Positions 1 to 5,869 of a stretch of 13,326 bases of DNA are shown here, piece after piece. The first letter of the stretch is position 1. Each line of letters begins with the position of its first letter. The position numbers were made by a program, and so were the translations under genes. The stretch comes from Cytophagales bacterium (GTDB taxonomy: Bacteria; Bacteroidota; Bacteroidia; Cytophagales; ES-bin-26), in contig JACMKY010000621.1 of the NCBI GenBank assembly GCA_014379925.1, positions 1 to 13,326 of the forward strand, written 5' to 3'. Below the pieces are notes generated by a model. It was given only the letters and a program-made list of their open reading frames with translations. It made no database searches and had not been told where the DNA came from.

Positions 1-259
1 TATCCCGATAATACCTACTTGGTATGGTGTTAGGCACCACCCAACAACTGCTATCGAGCGAACCAGAAACGGTTAGCAATAGATTAAAGAGCAAGATCAA
101 CATTGTTGCCTGTTTATACCTAGCTACTCTGATTCAAGCGTCCACGGTTGAATCCGCCTGTGTTAATAGTTCAAGGCGAAGGGCTGTCCACGGACGCTCT
201 AACCAGTGGAGTAGGAATTACTGGGACCTCGCCTTTCCGTCTACCCGAAAAACCTGCCT
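1..259. other. Left-edge segment with no supportable gene
   Basis: No reading frame here has a recognisable protein or a composition like the neighbouring genes, and the stretch looks more AT-rich than the rest of the window. Directly visible are two adjacent mini-hairpins near the left edge: ATACC/GGTAT at 11-15 and 21-25, and TGGTG/CACCA at 25-29 and 35-39, each with a 5-nt loop. Further in, AGCGTCC at 137-143 is inverted as GGACGCT at 192-198, and TCCACGG is repeated at 141-147 and 187-193. It may hold the 3' flank of an upstream gene or decayed sequence. I cannot assign a function. Confidence 0.4.
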
Positions 260-1297
260 TCACCCCCGCCTCAGCAGCGGCAACCGGGCGTAGAAGTATC
301 CCCCTTCTTGGTAGAAATCCGGGCCGCAGTCGGAGAGGAAGCCGTAGCGCTCGCGCAGGTTCTGGTGGCCGATGCCCGTGGAGACTACGCCGGGAGCCCC
401 CCCGGTCCGCGGCTGAAAGTTGTTGCGCACCACCAGGTACTCCCCCTCGGCGTACACCTCGATGGTCAGGGGTTGCTCGCTGGAGACGATGTTGTGCTTG
501 ATGGCGTTTTCCACCAGCAGTTGCAGCGCCAGCGGCGGGGTACCGGCGTGCAGTTGCGGGCCGGTTAGCCCGCGCTCCACCAAATGCAGGTTGTCGCCGA
601 AGCGGATCTTGTGGAGAAAAAAGTAGGCGCGCATGAATTGCAGCTCCTCCCGCAGGTCCACCAGTTCGGCGTCCCGCTGGTCGATGATGTAGCGATAGAC
701 GTCGGAGAGCTTCTGGATGAATTCGCGGGCGGCGTCCGGATTCTTGTGTACCAGCGAGGCGAGGGCGTTGAGCGAATTGAAGAGGAAGTGCGGATTCACC
801 TGGTTTTTCAGCGTCTCGAACCGCGACCGGATGGCTTCCTTCTCCTGCCGCTCGGCCCGGATGAGCAGGCGCGTCCGTTCTTCCTGCAAAGCCCGGTTCT
901 CGATCTTCAGGTGGTAGTATTGCAGGGCGTTGTCGAGGGTCATCCGGAGTTCGTCGGTGTTCCAGGGTTTGTTGATAAACTGGTACACCTTCCCCTTGTT
1001 GATGGCGTTGATGGCCGATTCCAGGTCACTGTAGGCCGTCAGCACCATGCGGATGGTGTCGGGAAATTCGGTCAGCAGTTGTTCGAGCAGTTCCACGCCG
1101 GTCATTTCCGGCATGCGCTGATCGGAGATGATGAGGTGGATGGGCTGGTTGCGCTCCGTTTGGGTACGCATCAGGTGAAGGGCCTCCGTGCCGCTCCCGG
1201 CGGTGAAGATGACGTAGTGACGCCGGAAAGAAGCGCTGAAAGCAACCAGGTTGTGCGGCTCGTCGTCCACGTACAGGATGTTGTATGGAGTAGCCAT
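260..1297 (-). CDS. Response regulator-LytS-type histidine kinase hybrid
   Basis: A 345-residue cytoplasmic signalling protein. Residues about 5-125 form a receiver domain with the acidic pair D11/D12, phosphoacceptor D59 in the SDQRMP context, T87 and K110 (NKPW). A charged, probably coiled-coil linker (about 130-160) leads to a His_kinase domain of the LytS/YehU class, with phosphorylatable H170 in NPHFLFNSLN. An HATPase_c-like domain follows, with N-box ENAIKHN (263-269) and G-box GIGHQNLRER (308-317). There is no transmembrane or sensor domain, so input presumably arrives by phosphotransfer to D59 from another kinase. I chose ATG 1297 because the receiver fold begins right after it; the upstream extension of the frame is non-homologous and runs through the promoter. 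No LytTR-type partner regulator is visible nearby. The gene is divergent from the desaturase gene, with 178 bp between them. Domain assignment is secure; physiological role is unknown. Confidence 0.93.
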   Translation of the reverse strand: MATPYNILYVDDEPHNLVAFSASFRRHYVIFTAGSGTEALHLMRTQTERNQPIHLIISDQRMPEMTGVELLEQLLTEFPDTIRMVLTAYSDLESAINAINKGKVYQFINKPWNTDELRMTLDNALQYYHLKIENRALQEERTRLLIRAERQEKEAIRSRFETLKNQVNPHFLFNSLNALASLVHKNPDAAREFIQKLSDVYRYIIDQRDAELVDLREELQFMRAYFFLHKIRFGDNLHLVERGLTGPQLHAGTPPLALQLLVENAIKHNIVSSEQPLTIEVYAEGEYLVVRNNFQPRTGGAPGVVSTGIGHQNLRERYGFLSDCGPDFYQEGGYFYARLPLLRRG

Positions 1298-1335
1298 GGG
1301 TTGCGGAGCACGGGCAGGTACGGTAGCGCAGGGGT

Positions 1336-1343
1336 CAAAAGTA
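1336..1343 (-). promoter_or_regulatory. Candidate Bacteroidota -7 element for the REC-kinase gene
   Basis: Read on the minus strand this is TACTTTTG, an exact match to the Bacteroidota sigma-A -7 consensus TAnnTTTG, about 38 nt upstream of the kinase ATG. A convincing -33 TTTG at the expected 19-21 nt spacing is not visible. The same string, with identical CCC before it, precedes the dioxygenase gene at 2768-2775. Confidence 0.5.
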
Positions 1344-1425
1344 GGGATTATCCACCGAAAATTTTTCATTCGGTCGAAATCCCCCGCTTGCTGGCGGACG
1401 CCCGTTTTTTTGCTCACCCGCTCCG

Positions 1426-1455
1426 TTGGCGGAAAACGTTTTGTACTGTATATTG
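1426..1455 (+). promoter_or_regulatory. Weak candidate promoter for the desaturase gene
   Basis: TTGG at 1426-1429, then 19 nt, then TATATTG at 1449-1455 approximates the TTTG/TAnnTTTG Bacteroidota pattern, with the -7 element one base short. It lies 20 nt upstream of the chosen ATG 1476. The position is sensible but the match is imperfect. Confidence 0.33.
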
Positions 1456-1475
1456 CCCCGCCAACCAAGCCCCCC

Positions 1476-2510
1476 ATGCAAGCACCCGCCATGAAAGAAG
1501 CGACCTTTGCCCATTCGGACGAAAAAGAGCCGCACGTAGGACGGACCAGGCGCATTTTGAAAGCCCACCCGGAAGTGAAGCAGTTGATGGGCAAGAATCC
1601 CTACACATTCCTCATCATCCTGGCGGCCGTGGCCGGGCAACTGGGCCTGGCCTGGGGGGTGAGCGGGCAGTCGTGGGGATGGGTATTGGCCGCGGCCTGG
1701 TTGGTGGGGGCCATTGTCGCCCACACCTTGTTCGTCACCATCCACGAAGCCAGCCATCACCTCCTCTTCCGGCGGCGTTCGTGGAACCTGCTGGCGGGCA
1801 TGGTCGCCAACATTCCCTCGTTGCTGCCCACCTCGGTATCCTTCGCCCGGTACCACATTAAGCACCACGCCTTTCAGGGTACGCCGGAGTTCGACGCCGA
1901 CTTACCTTCCCACTGGGAAGCGCGGCTGGTCGGCCGCTCCGCCCTGGGGAAAGCCCTTTGGCTGCTGTTGTTTCCCTTCTTCCAGGTGCTGCGTACCCTC
2001 CGCATCCGGGAGGTGAAGGTGCTGGACGGCTGGTTGGTACTCAACTGGGTGATCCAGGTCGCGGCGACGGCGGCGATCTACGCCTGGCTGGGTCCGAAGG
2101 CGGTGGTGTACTTGTTGCTGAGCTTCTTTTTTTCCATTGGCCTGCACCCGCTGGGAGCGCGTTGGGTGCAGGAGCACTTCCTGACCACCGAAACCGGACA
2201 GGAAACCTTCAGTTACTACGGCCCGGCCAACATTCCCAACCTCTACGTGGGCTACCACAACGAGCACCACGATTTTCCGTCCGTGCCCTGGAACAACCTG
2301 CCCAAGCTGAAACGCACGGCGGACGAATACTACCGCGGCCTGGTCTGCCATACTTCCTACACCCGGCTGTTGGTCCGCTTTCTGTTCGACCGCAAGATCA
2401 CCCTCTTTTCGCGGATGGTGCGGTCCGCGAAAGCCGTTCCGAGCCCGGACCCGGCGATCGTGCCCAAAATTGAAGCGGCCCGGGCAATAAATTACCGGGG
2501 GCAGTCGTAG
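1476..2510 (+). CDS. DEGS-like sphingolipid (dihydroceramide) desaturase, membrane di-iron enzyme
   Basis: A 344-residue integral membrane desaturase. The three histidine boxes are H90-EAS-H94-H95, H127-IK-H130-H131 and H261-NE-H264-H265, with extra conserved H224 and H234. These would bind the di-iron centre that inserts a double bond using O2 and electrons from a redox partner. The match to the animal/fungal DEGS family goes beyond the boxes. There is an N-terminal lipid-desaturase segment (R-R-I-L-K-x-H-P-E-V-K-x-L-M, 25-38), a GLHP motif (222-225), ETFSYYGP (243-250) and YVGYHNEHHDFPSVPW (257-272), at nearly the residue numbers I recall for human DEGS1. Hydrophobic segments lie around 44-62, 68-88, 160-176 and 186-220. 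ATG 1476 is chosen because the family N-terminus starts near residue 20; ATG 1491 is an alternative. The family call is firm. That the substrate is a ceramide or sphinganine, rather than another acyl lipid, is inference; Bacteroidota are known to make sphingolipids. Confidence 0.9.
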   Translation: MQAPAMKEATFAHSDEKEPHVGRTRRILKAHPEVKQLMGKNPYTFLIILAAVAGQLGLAWGVSGQSWGWVLAAAWLVGAIVAHTLFVTIHEASHHLLFRRRSWNLLAGMVANIPSLLPTSVSFARYHIKHHAFQGTPEFDADLPSHWEARLVGRSALGKALWLLLFPFFQVLRTLRIREVKVLDGWLVLNWVIQVAATAAIYAWLGPKAVVYLLLSFFFSIGLHPLGARWVQEHFLTTETGQETFSYYGPANIPNLYVGYHNEHHDFPSVPWNNLPKLKRTADEYYRGLVCHTSYTRLLVRFLFDRKITLFSRMVRSAKAVPSPDPAIVPKIEAARAINYRGQS

Positions 2511-2636
2511 ATGGGTCGAATTCGTTCTCCGGGGGGATGACGGGTTGGTAAAACGGTTTGAACGAAAGCGTTGGGGAAAAGCCGTTGCCCGACCAAGGCC
2601 GGTTACCAGGGCGCCCCGTCGCCTCCGGGGCACTTG

Positions 2637-2665
2637 CCGCCCGTTGCCGGCGGTTTACTTTTTTT
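2637..2665 (+). terminator. Possible intrinsic terminator after the desaturase gene
   Basis: CCGCC (2637-2641) pairs with GGCGG (2649-2653) across a 7-nt loop, followed by TTTAC and seven consecutive T's ending at 2665. The stem is short but GC-only and the T-tract is good. It lies about 130 nt after the desaturase stop, so it would end a long 3' leader. Confidence 0.42.
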
Positions 2666-2742
2666 CTCCGTAGTCACCGGACGCGGGGATTTTGCTCCGC
2701 CGTTCAACCGAATTTGCCGACTGTAAAGCGAAACGTCCGGGA

Positions 2743-2775
2743 TTTGGTCGCTTCGAAGGATTCACCCTACTTTTG
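2743..2775 (+). promoter_or_regulatory. Candidate Bacteroidota promoter P1 of the dioxygenase gene
   Basis: TTTG at 2743-2746 is followed after 21 nt by TACTTTTG at 2768-2775, a perfect TAnnTTTG -7 element. The start site would fall near 2780, giving a leader of about 90 nt before ATG 2872. The element is embedded in CCCTACTTTTGA, also found before the kinase gene on the other strand. Confidence 0.5.
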
Positions 2776-2819
2776 AAACCCGAACGTGTTACCCTCGAAA
2801 AGAAAAAGGCGGGTCGTAA

Positions 2820-2849
2820 ATTGAATGTTGAGGAGAAGGCATATACTTG
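2820..2849 (+). promoter_or_regulatory. Candidate promoter P2 of the dioxygenase gene
   Basis: ATTG at 2820-2823 and TATACTTG at 2842-2849 (one mismatch to TAnnTTTG) are 18 nt apart and would give a short leader before ATG 2872. Together with P1 this suggests tandem promoters, or that one of the two is fortuitous. Confidence 0.35.
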
Positions 2850-2871
2850 TAAAATTTATTCCACCAATCCT

Positions 2872-3687
2872 ATGTTGAAGGAAATTACGTACCCCCGTTT
2901 CACCCTTTCAACCGAATTGACGGGTGAGCAGACGGATTTTTTTGACCAAAACGGCTTTCTTCACTTTGAGAACTTCATCAATCCCGAAACCGTCCAGTTG
3001 CTCATTGAAGCGTCGCAGGACGTGCAACGGCAGTGGCTGGACCAGGACGTAAAAAAGGTGAATGGCGTACCCATCAAGTTTGGCCAGGACGTAAACGGCG
3101 AGCGCATTGTCCAACGGTTTGCGTTCACGTCCCTGTTCAGCCCCTTCATGCACGAGTTTCTGAAGGACGAGCGGTTCGGGGCCTTGCTTCCCCTGTTGGG
3201 CGAAGCGGACGCCCGGATCGGTGAATACGAAAACGACGGGATCGTGATGAACCACTACATTAATACCCAGCGCAGTGAATTCACCAAGATGGGCTGGCAC
3301 ACCGACGGTCCCCGCGACATTTTCCACGGCAAACGCCTCAAGCCGATGCTCAACGGGGGCGTTCTCCTCGACGACTCCCCCAGTTCCAACGGTGGCTTGC
3401 GGGTGCTGCCCGGTTCGCATACGCAGAGCCTGCGCTCACTTTTCTTCCGCAAAAAGTACTACGTGGACAATGACCCCGACGTCAACGAAGTGGCCCTGGA
3501 AACCAAGGCGGGCGACCTGACCGTGCACGACGGGCGGCTTTGGCACCGGGTGGCCCAATCACCGTTGATTGGGGCGGCCAGCCGTCGCCGGGTGATCTAC
3601 GTTCCGCTGATCAGCGGAGAATACAAACCCAAGGATGCCAACAGCCCCACGGCCTTTTACCAACGCTTTTTAAAATTGGTAAAGTAA
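2872..3687 (+). CDS. Phytanoyl-CoA dioxygenase (PhyH)-family Fe(II)/2-oxoglutarate oxygenase
   Basis: A 271-residue soluble oxygenase. The facial triad is visible as H143-T-D145 (in GWHTDGP) and distal H225 (in RLWHRVAQS). The arginines at 238-240 (SRRRVIY) are at the place expected for binding the 2-oxoglutarate carboxylate. GGLRVLPGSH (174-183) is the usual PhyH strand-turn before the distal histidine. The family hydroxylates lipophilic or small-molecule carbons with 2-oxoglutarate and O2; the substrate here cannot be read from sequence. ATG 2872 is chosen because the conserved fold begins directly after it and two promoter-like elements lie just upstream, which would exclude the 60-codon upstream extension of the frame. 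The gene follows the DEGS-like desaturase by 361 bp and precedes an SDR by 183 bp on the same strand. A lipid substrate is therefore plausible but inferred only from context. Confidence 0.88.
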   Translation: MLKEITYPRFTLSTELTGEQTDFFDQNGFLHFENFINPETVQLLIEASQDVQRQWLDQDVKKVNGVPIKFGQDVNGERIVQRFAFTSLFSPFMHEFLKDERFGALLPLLGEADARIGEYENDGIVMNHYINTQRSEFTKMGWHTDGPRDIFHGKRLKPMLNGGVLLDDSPSSNGGLRVLPGSHTQSLRSLFFRKKYYVDNDPDVNEVALETKAGDLTVHDGRLWHRVAQSPLIGAASRRRVIYVPLISGEYKPKDANSPTAFYQRFLKLVK

Positions 3688-3847
3688 CCTTGGCGAGGAG
3701 GAAAAAAGGGTTGCCACCCGACTGGTCAGCTACCGGGATTTCTTCAACGCGTTTCCTCATTTTAAGCAAGACCGAATGGCAAGCAGGTGGGTCAAATGAA
3801 GGCACACTGTCCCCGTCTTTCCGGCCTCCTCACGGTGTCCTGGCTTT

Positions 3848-3867
3848 TATCTTCTCATATCTTCTCA
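3848..3867 (+). repeat. Perfect 10-bp tandem duplication in the SDR leader
   Basis: TATCTTCTCA occurs twice back to back, ending 3 nt before the SDR start codon. The pyrimidine-rich pair occupies the untranslated leader where a Shine-Dalgarno sequence would sit in other phyla. It may be a slippage product or may affect translation initiation. Confidence 0.6.
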
Positions 3868-3870
3868 CGC

Positions 3871-4656
3871 ATGTCCTACGCCCTGATTACCGGAGCCAGC
3901 AAGGGAATCGGCCGGGCGATGGCCCACGAACTGGCCCGCCGCAAAACCGATCTTCTGTTGGTTGCCCGTTCGGAGGCGGTCCTGGGCGAACTGGCCGCTG
4001 CCCTGCGCCAGCAGTACGGCGTACGGGTGGATTTTTTGGCGACTGATCTCTCCCTTCCCGGCGCGGCTGCCCGGGTGAAGCAGTGGTGCACGGAAATGAA
4101 TTATCCCGTATCGACCCTGGTCAACAACGCCGGTTACGGGCTTTGGGGGCGGTTCGACCGGTTGAGTCTGGCCGAGCAGCGCAGCCTGTTGCAACTCAAC
4201 GTGCAGACGCTGGTGGAACTCAGCCACGAAATGCTCTCCCTGCTGCAAGCGCAGCCGAAGGCCTACATCCTGAACGTGGCCAGCACGGCGGCCTACCAGG
4301 CGGTTCCCACGCTCAGCGTATACGCGGCCAGCAAGGCATTCGTGGTGGTGTTCACGCGCGGGTTGCGCTACGAACTGCGTCGTTCCAACGTTTCGGTGAG
4401 TTGCCTCAGCCCCGGTGCCACGTCCACCCAGTTCATCGAACGGGCGGGCATGCAGGCCATGCAGGCCACCGCCGCCAAATTCGAAATGACCTCCGAAGTG
4501 GTCGCTCGCATCGGTATCGACGGCATGCTGAAGGGAAAAGCCGAGATCATTCCCGGATTGCTCAACCGGATCACCGTGCGAGCCACCTACTTGCTTCCCA
4601 AGTGGCTTACCGAGAAGCTGGCGGCCAACCTCTACGAAAAGCACCTGGCTCCCTGA
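3871..4656 (+). CDS. Short-chain dehydrogenase/reductase (classical SDR, DltE-like group)
   Basis: A 261-residue NAD(P)-dependent oxidoreductase with a complete classical SDR signature: TGASKGIG (7-14) for dinucleotide binding, D59 in the TDLS motif, NNAGYG (85-90), N110, and catalytic S138, Y151 and K155 (YAASK). R33 after the second strand suggests a preference for NADP(H). The C-terminal part contains a hydrophobic ITVRATYLLPKWL stretch that might sit against a membrane. ATG 3871 is chosen because the Rossmann fold starts immediately; an in-frame upstream ATG at 3787 would add 28 unrelated residues. The group includes ketoreductases acting on 3-oxoacyl and sterol substrates. The nearby desaturase makes 3-ketodihydrosphingosine reductase an attractive but unproven guess, because SDR sequence alone does not define the substrate. 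Confidence 0.9.
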   Translation: MSYALITGASKGIGRAMAHELARRKTDLLLVARSEAVLGELAAALRQQYGVRVDFLATDLSLPGAAARVKQWCTEMNYPVSTLVNNAGYGLWGRFDRLSLAEQRSLLQLNVQTLVELSHEMLSLLQAQPKAYILNVASTAAYQAVPTLSVYAASKAFVVVFTRGLRYELRRSNVSVSCLSPGATSTQFIERAGMQAMQATAAKFEMTSEVVARIGIDGMLKGKAEIIPGLLNRITVRATYLLPKWLTEKLAANLYEKHLAP

Positions 4657-4744
4657 TTCGACCACCCCAACCAGTAGAGCAGGTCCTTTCGCCCGGCCCG
4701 AACCTTCCGGGTCCGCGTTCCGTTCGTAATTTTGTGGTCGTTCC

Positions 4745-4762
4745 GACGGTGAAATCACCGTC
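4745..4762. repeat. Perfect 18-bp palindrome (8-bp arms, AA centre)
   Basis: GACGGTGAAATCACCGTC is a perfect inverted repeat. It lies between the SDR and TPR genes, about 37 nt upstream of a TAGTTTTG -7 element. Arms this exact with a 2-nt centre suit a dimeric regulator operator. There is no T-tract, so a terminator is less likely. It differs from the GTGACTnnAGTCAC operators further right: here GTGA and TCAC are only 2 nt apart. Confidence 0.55.
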
Positions 4763-4799
4763 CCGTCGTTTACCCGTATTCATCATTCATTTGGCGGAG

Positions 4800-4807
4800 T
4801 AGTTTTG
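4800..4807 (+). promoter_or_regulatory. Candidate -7 element for the TPR gene
   Basis: TAGTTTTG is a perfect TAnnTTTG match, 26 nt before the TPR start codon. No strong -33 TTTG is seen at the right spacing; TATT at 4777-4780 is the nearest candidate. Confidence 0.45.
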
Positions 4808-4833
4808 CCACTGCTTTCATCCGCCGCTTTGCT

Positions 4834-5562
4834 ATGAAGTTTCTCCTGTTTTTCCTGCTGAGCGGACCGTTCGCTCACCCACCAGTTGACCCGCTTGCCG
4901 CGGGTGACCGCTTGTTCTTTCAAATGAAGTATGCCGAAGCCATCGAGCAGTACCAGGCCAATCCGGCTAGCCCGGAAGCCCAGTGGAAAACGGCGCGGTC
5001 CTACATCTGCCTGGCCGACGTGACGCCGTTGGATCGGCAAAAGCCCCTGTATTACCAGGCCGTGGCGGCGGCGCGGGCTTGCCTCCGCCTCGATCAGCAA
5101 AATGGCAACGGGCATACCTGGTTGGGAGCCGCCCTGGGAAACATTGCCAACTACGAGGGAAGCCGAACCAAAGTCCGGCTGTGCACCGAAATCAAGGGGG
5201 AGCTCGAACGCGCCCTGGCCCTGAACCCGGGGGACGACGTGGCTTTGTCCATCCTGGGCAGCTTCTACCGGGCGCTGGGCAACATCAATTGGCTGGAACG
5301 TACCCTGGCCAACACATTCCTGGGTTCGCTGCCCAAAGGCGGATTTGCCGAAGGAGAAGCGGCCCTGCGGAAAGCCATTCAACTCTCGCCCAACACCCTG
5401 CGGCACTGGTACGAGTTGGGCTTGCTTTACCAGGACTGGGGAAAAGACCACCTGGCTTGGCAGACCTTCCAGTCGGCGCAGGGGCTGCCCGTGGTGCTGG
5501 GCAGCGACCGGAAGCGACTGAGTCAAATCAAACGGATCGTATCGGTCAAGCAGCCTTACTGA
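4834..5562 (+). CDS. Exported TPR protein resembling the eukaryotic RMDN/PTPIP51 family
   Basis: A 242-residue helical-repeat protein. A short N-terminal hydrophobic segment (K2, then 3-9, possible cleavage after A14) looks like a signal peptide, so it probably acts in the periplasm. TPR-type helices fill the rest. The order of motifs resembles the C-terminal domain of regulator of microtubule dynamics proteins (RMDN1-3): W-K-T-A-R-S-Y (about 51-57), H-T-W-L-G-A with G-N-I-A-N-Y-E-G (about 94-110), ERALALNPGDDVA, GNINWLERTLAN and a final AxxAIQLSPN repeat. The family likeness is judged from memory of RMDN sequences. RMDN3/PTPIP51 has been reported to bind and transfer phospholipids at organelle contacts. 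A lipid-handling role here is inference, supported only by the lipid-enzyme neighbours. The gene seems to have its own promoter (4800-4807). Confidence 0.8.
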   Translation: MKFLLFFLLSGPFAHPPVDPLAAGDRLFFQMKYAEAIEQYQANPASPEAQWKTARSYICLADVTPLDRQKPLYYQAVAAARACLRLDQQNGNGHTWLGAALGNIANYEGSRTKVRLCTEIKGELERALALNPGDDVALSILGSFYRALGNINWLERTLANTFLGSLPKGGFAEGEAALRKAIQLSPNTLRHWYELGLLYQDWGKDHLAWQTFQSAQGLPVVLGSDRKRLSQIKRIVSVKQPY

Positions 5563-5686
5563 ACACTGGTAAGTCACGGTAGCGTCACGGCAACGCAACA
5601 ACGTCCGTGATCAGTAGGGCAAAGCATAACCAATCAACATCCGGAACCAGTAGTCAAGTAAGCAAGTAGCGTTGATTGTTGCCAAT

Positions 5687-5743
5687 GGGCGGTATCCCGC
5701 CGGGCGGCGTTCCGCTTCCCGCAACGGTGGGCGGCATCCTGCT
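5687..5743. repeat. Three copies of a degenerate 15-bp hairpin-forming repeat
   Basis: Copies GGGCGGTATCCCGCC (5687-5701), GGGCGGCGTTCCGCT (5702-5716) and GGGCGGCATCCTGCT (5729-5743) follow GGGCGG-Y-R-T-Y-C-Y-G-C-Y. The first two copies can fold as small hairpins (GGCGG/CCGCC and GCGG/CCGC) and are directly adjacent. The function is unknown. Confidence 0.55.
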
Positions 5744-5745
5744 TA

Positions 5746-5767
5746 CGTGCTTCATCCGTGCTTCATC
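5746..5767. repeat. Perfect 11-bp tandem duplication
   Basis: CGTGCTTCATC is present twice in direct succession, 2 bp after the last GGGCGG repeat. It is probably a replication-slippage product; no function is evident. Confidence 0.7.
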
Positions 5768-5817
5768 GTTGGAAGGAAAAAAGTGGGGTAAACCGTTTTT
5801 TCTGGTAGTTTAATCCA

Positions 5818-5825
5818 TTTCTTTG
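5818..5825 (+). promoter_or_regulatory. Weak candidate -7 element for the patatin-aroB unit
   Basis: TTTCTTTG has one mismatch to TAnnTTTG and lies 44 nt before the patatin start codon. A T-rich stretch at 5796-5801 sits near the -33 position. The evidence is thin. Confidence 0.28.
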
Positions 5826-5869
5826 CCCCGCGTTTCAATCATTGCTTCCATCCCCTAAACAAGCATACC

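Larger units (their letters stand above)
2511..2871. other. 361-bp intergenic stretch with terminator and promoter signals
   Basis: No credible gene lies here. The segment holds a GCCCC/GGGGC inverted repeat near 2612-2631, a second GC-rich hairpin followed by a T-tract (2637-2665), and two promoter-like sites ahead of the dioxygenase. The spacer therefore separates the transcription units of the desaturase and the dioxygenase. Confidence 0.5.
5563..5869. other. 307-bp intergenic stretch with short degenerate repeats
   Basis: No gene is visible. The segment contains TCACGG/CCGTGA arms (5585-5590 and 5605-5610), three copies of a GGGCGG-initiated 15-mer (5687-5743), a perfect 11-bp tandem duplication (5746-5767) and a weak promoter-like element before the patatin gene. 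No T-tract terminator is evident. Confidence 0.5.

Noticed and set aside
148..501. Possible gene at the left edge
   Set aside because: The product is Arg/Ser/Pro-rich, overlaps the 3' end of the kinase gene in antisense, and has no domain.
584..1861. Long plus-strand open frame crossing the kinase gene and running into the desaturase gene
   Set aside because: It is antisense to the kinase and then out of frame with the desaturase, has no recognisable domain, and crosses a divergent promoter region. It is an artefact of GC-rich codon usage.
2558..2776. Possible small gene between the desaturase and dioxygenase
   Set aside because: The 72-residue product has no recognisable feature, and the frame runs through the terminator-like hairpin and the P1 promoter element.
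3700..3731. GGGT/ACCC hairpin preceded by an A-run, a possible minus-strand terminator
   Set aside because: The stem is only 4 bp and no minus-strand gene ends there.
3865..4758. Minus-strand open frame opposite the SDR gene
   Set aside because: Its translation is His/Gly/Gln-rich without a domain, while the plus-strand SDR has a complete catalytic signature.
4783..5601. Minus-strand open frame opposite the TPR gene
   Set aside because: It mirrors the TPR gene on the other strand with no family motifs; the plus strand shows ordered RMDN-like motifs and a promoter.
5572..5610. AGTCAC and GTCACGG strings resembling half of the Crp-type operator
   Set aside because: No GTGACT arm is present at the required spacing, and there is no AACTTTG element 23 nt downstream.
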